Origin: Clostridia bacterium
GTDB lineage: Bacteria > Bacillota > Clostridia > Oscillospirales > CAG-272
Direction of reading: 5' to 3'
Assembly: GCA_017452215.1 (NCBI GenBank)
Contig: JAFTMU010000279.1
Location: 1 to 5,182 of the forward strand
Length of the DNA stretch: 5,182 nt
The number at the start of each line of letters is the position of its first letter. The first letter of the stretch is position 1. This document shows, piece by piece, positions 5,069-5,182 of this stretch. The position numbers and the translations under genes were made by a program. The notes under the pieces were generated by a model. That model did not search any database. It saw only the letters and a list, made by a program, of their open reading frames with translations, and was not told where the DNA came from.

Positions 5069-5182
5069 TTACGCTGTTCTACGGATTTCTTCCATCAATT
5101 CAATCAATTCCTTTTCATCGGGAATGTCAATCAGTCCGACGGCGGTAAAGTAAACATCAAGCTTTACGCGCTTTCTGCCGTC
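5069..5182 (-). CDS. C-terminal end of a probable serine recombinase (rest outside window)
   Basis: A minus-strand frame enters from the right edge and stops at TAA (complement of 5069-5071), leaving 37 residues. They read DGRKRVKLDVYFTAVGLIDI, then PDEKELIELMEEIRRTA. A charged strand, an I/V-x-I/V-Y-F-x-x-V-G-x-I-D-I-P motif and an acidic C-terminal helix resemble the tails of large serine recombinases of clostridial mobile elements. Those enzymes cut and rejoin attachment sites to integrate or excise elements. The catalytic N-terminal domain is not visible, so the assignment comes from a short tail and remains tentative. Its 3' end is 10 bases from the hairpin terminator and about 70 from the hairpin-rich block. 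Confidence 0.5.
   Translation of the reverse strand, partial: DGRKRVKLDVYFTAVGLIDIPDEKELIELMEEIRRTA

Overview
The window looks like a chromosomal segment of a Clostridia-type Bacillota, possibly a gut Oscillospirales/Ruminococcaceae relative. This rests on strong AGGAGG/AAAGGA ribosome-binding sites, TATAAT promoters (some with extended -10 TG), U-tail terminators, TTG start use, and the style of the topoisomerase, exonuclease, Nth and PHP proteins. The order-level placement is an impression, not a computed result.

Left part (1-3720) is ordinary, moderately GC-rich housekeeping DNA. It opens with the 3' end of a type II topoisomerase A subunit (GyrA/ParC) and a 43-residue single-membrane-span protein in the same apparent transcript, closed by a strong terminator at 868-916. 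A TGnTATAAT promoter then drives a DEDDh 3'-5' exonuclease-like protein with a very basic tail. This converges on endonuclease III (nth, minus strand), and the two genes appear to share one two-way terminator whose loop holds the exonuclease stop codon. nth and a PHP-domain phosphoesterase-like gene diverge from two back-to-back promoters at 2447-2535. The PHP gene ends in a GC-rich hairpin terminator. Several of these genes act on DNA (topology, 3' end trimming, base excision repair), but they lie in separate transcription units.

Right part (3721-5182) looks accessory. A clearly AT-richer minus-strand gene encodes a lipoprotein with two Asp-box (BNR) blade repeats, expressed from its own TTGCAT-N17-TATAAT promoter with a TTG start. 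Upstream of it lies about 260 bases of non-coding DNA made of short perfect hairpins with different stems, joined by a constant TATATCATC linker. The linker flips to its reverse complement halfway through. Next come a second hairpin-rich block and a strong plus-strand terminator with no plus-strand gene before it. At the right edge is the 3' end of a minus-strand gene, probably a serine recombinase, which suggests the boundary of a mobile element.

The most interesting items are the hairpin-linker array with its orphan terminator, and an exact in-frame direct repeat of at least 39 bp inside the topoisomerase gene. The array resembles repeats I believe occur in gut Clostridia, so its novelty is uncertain.
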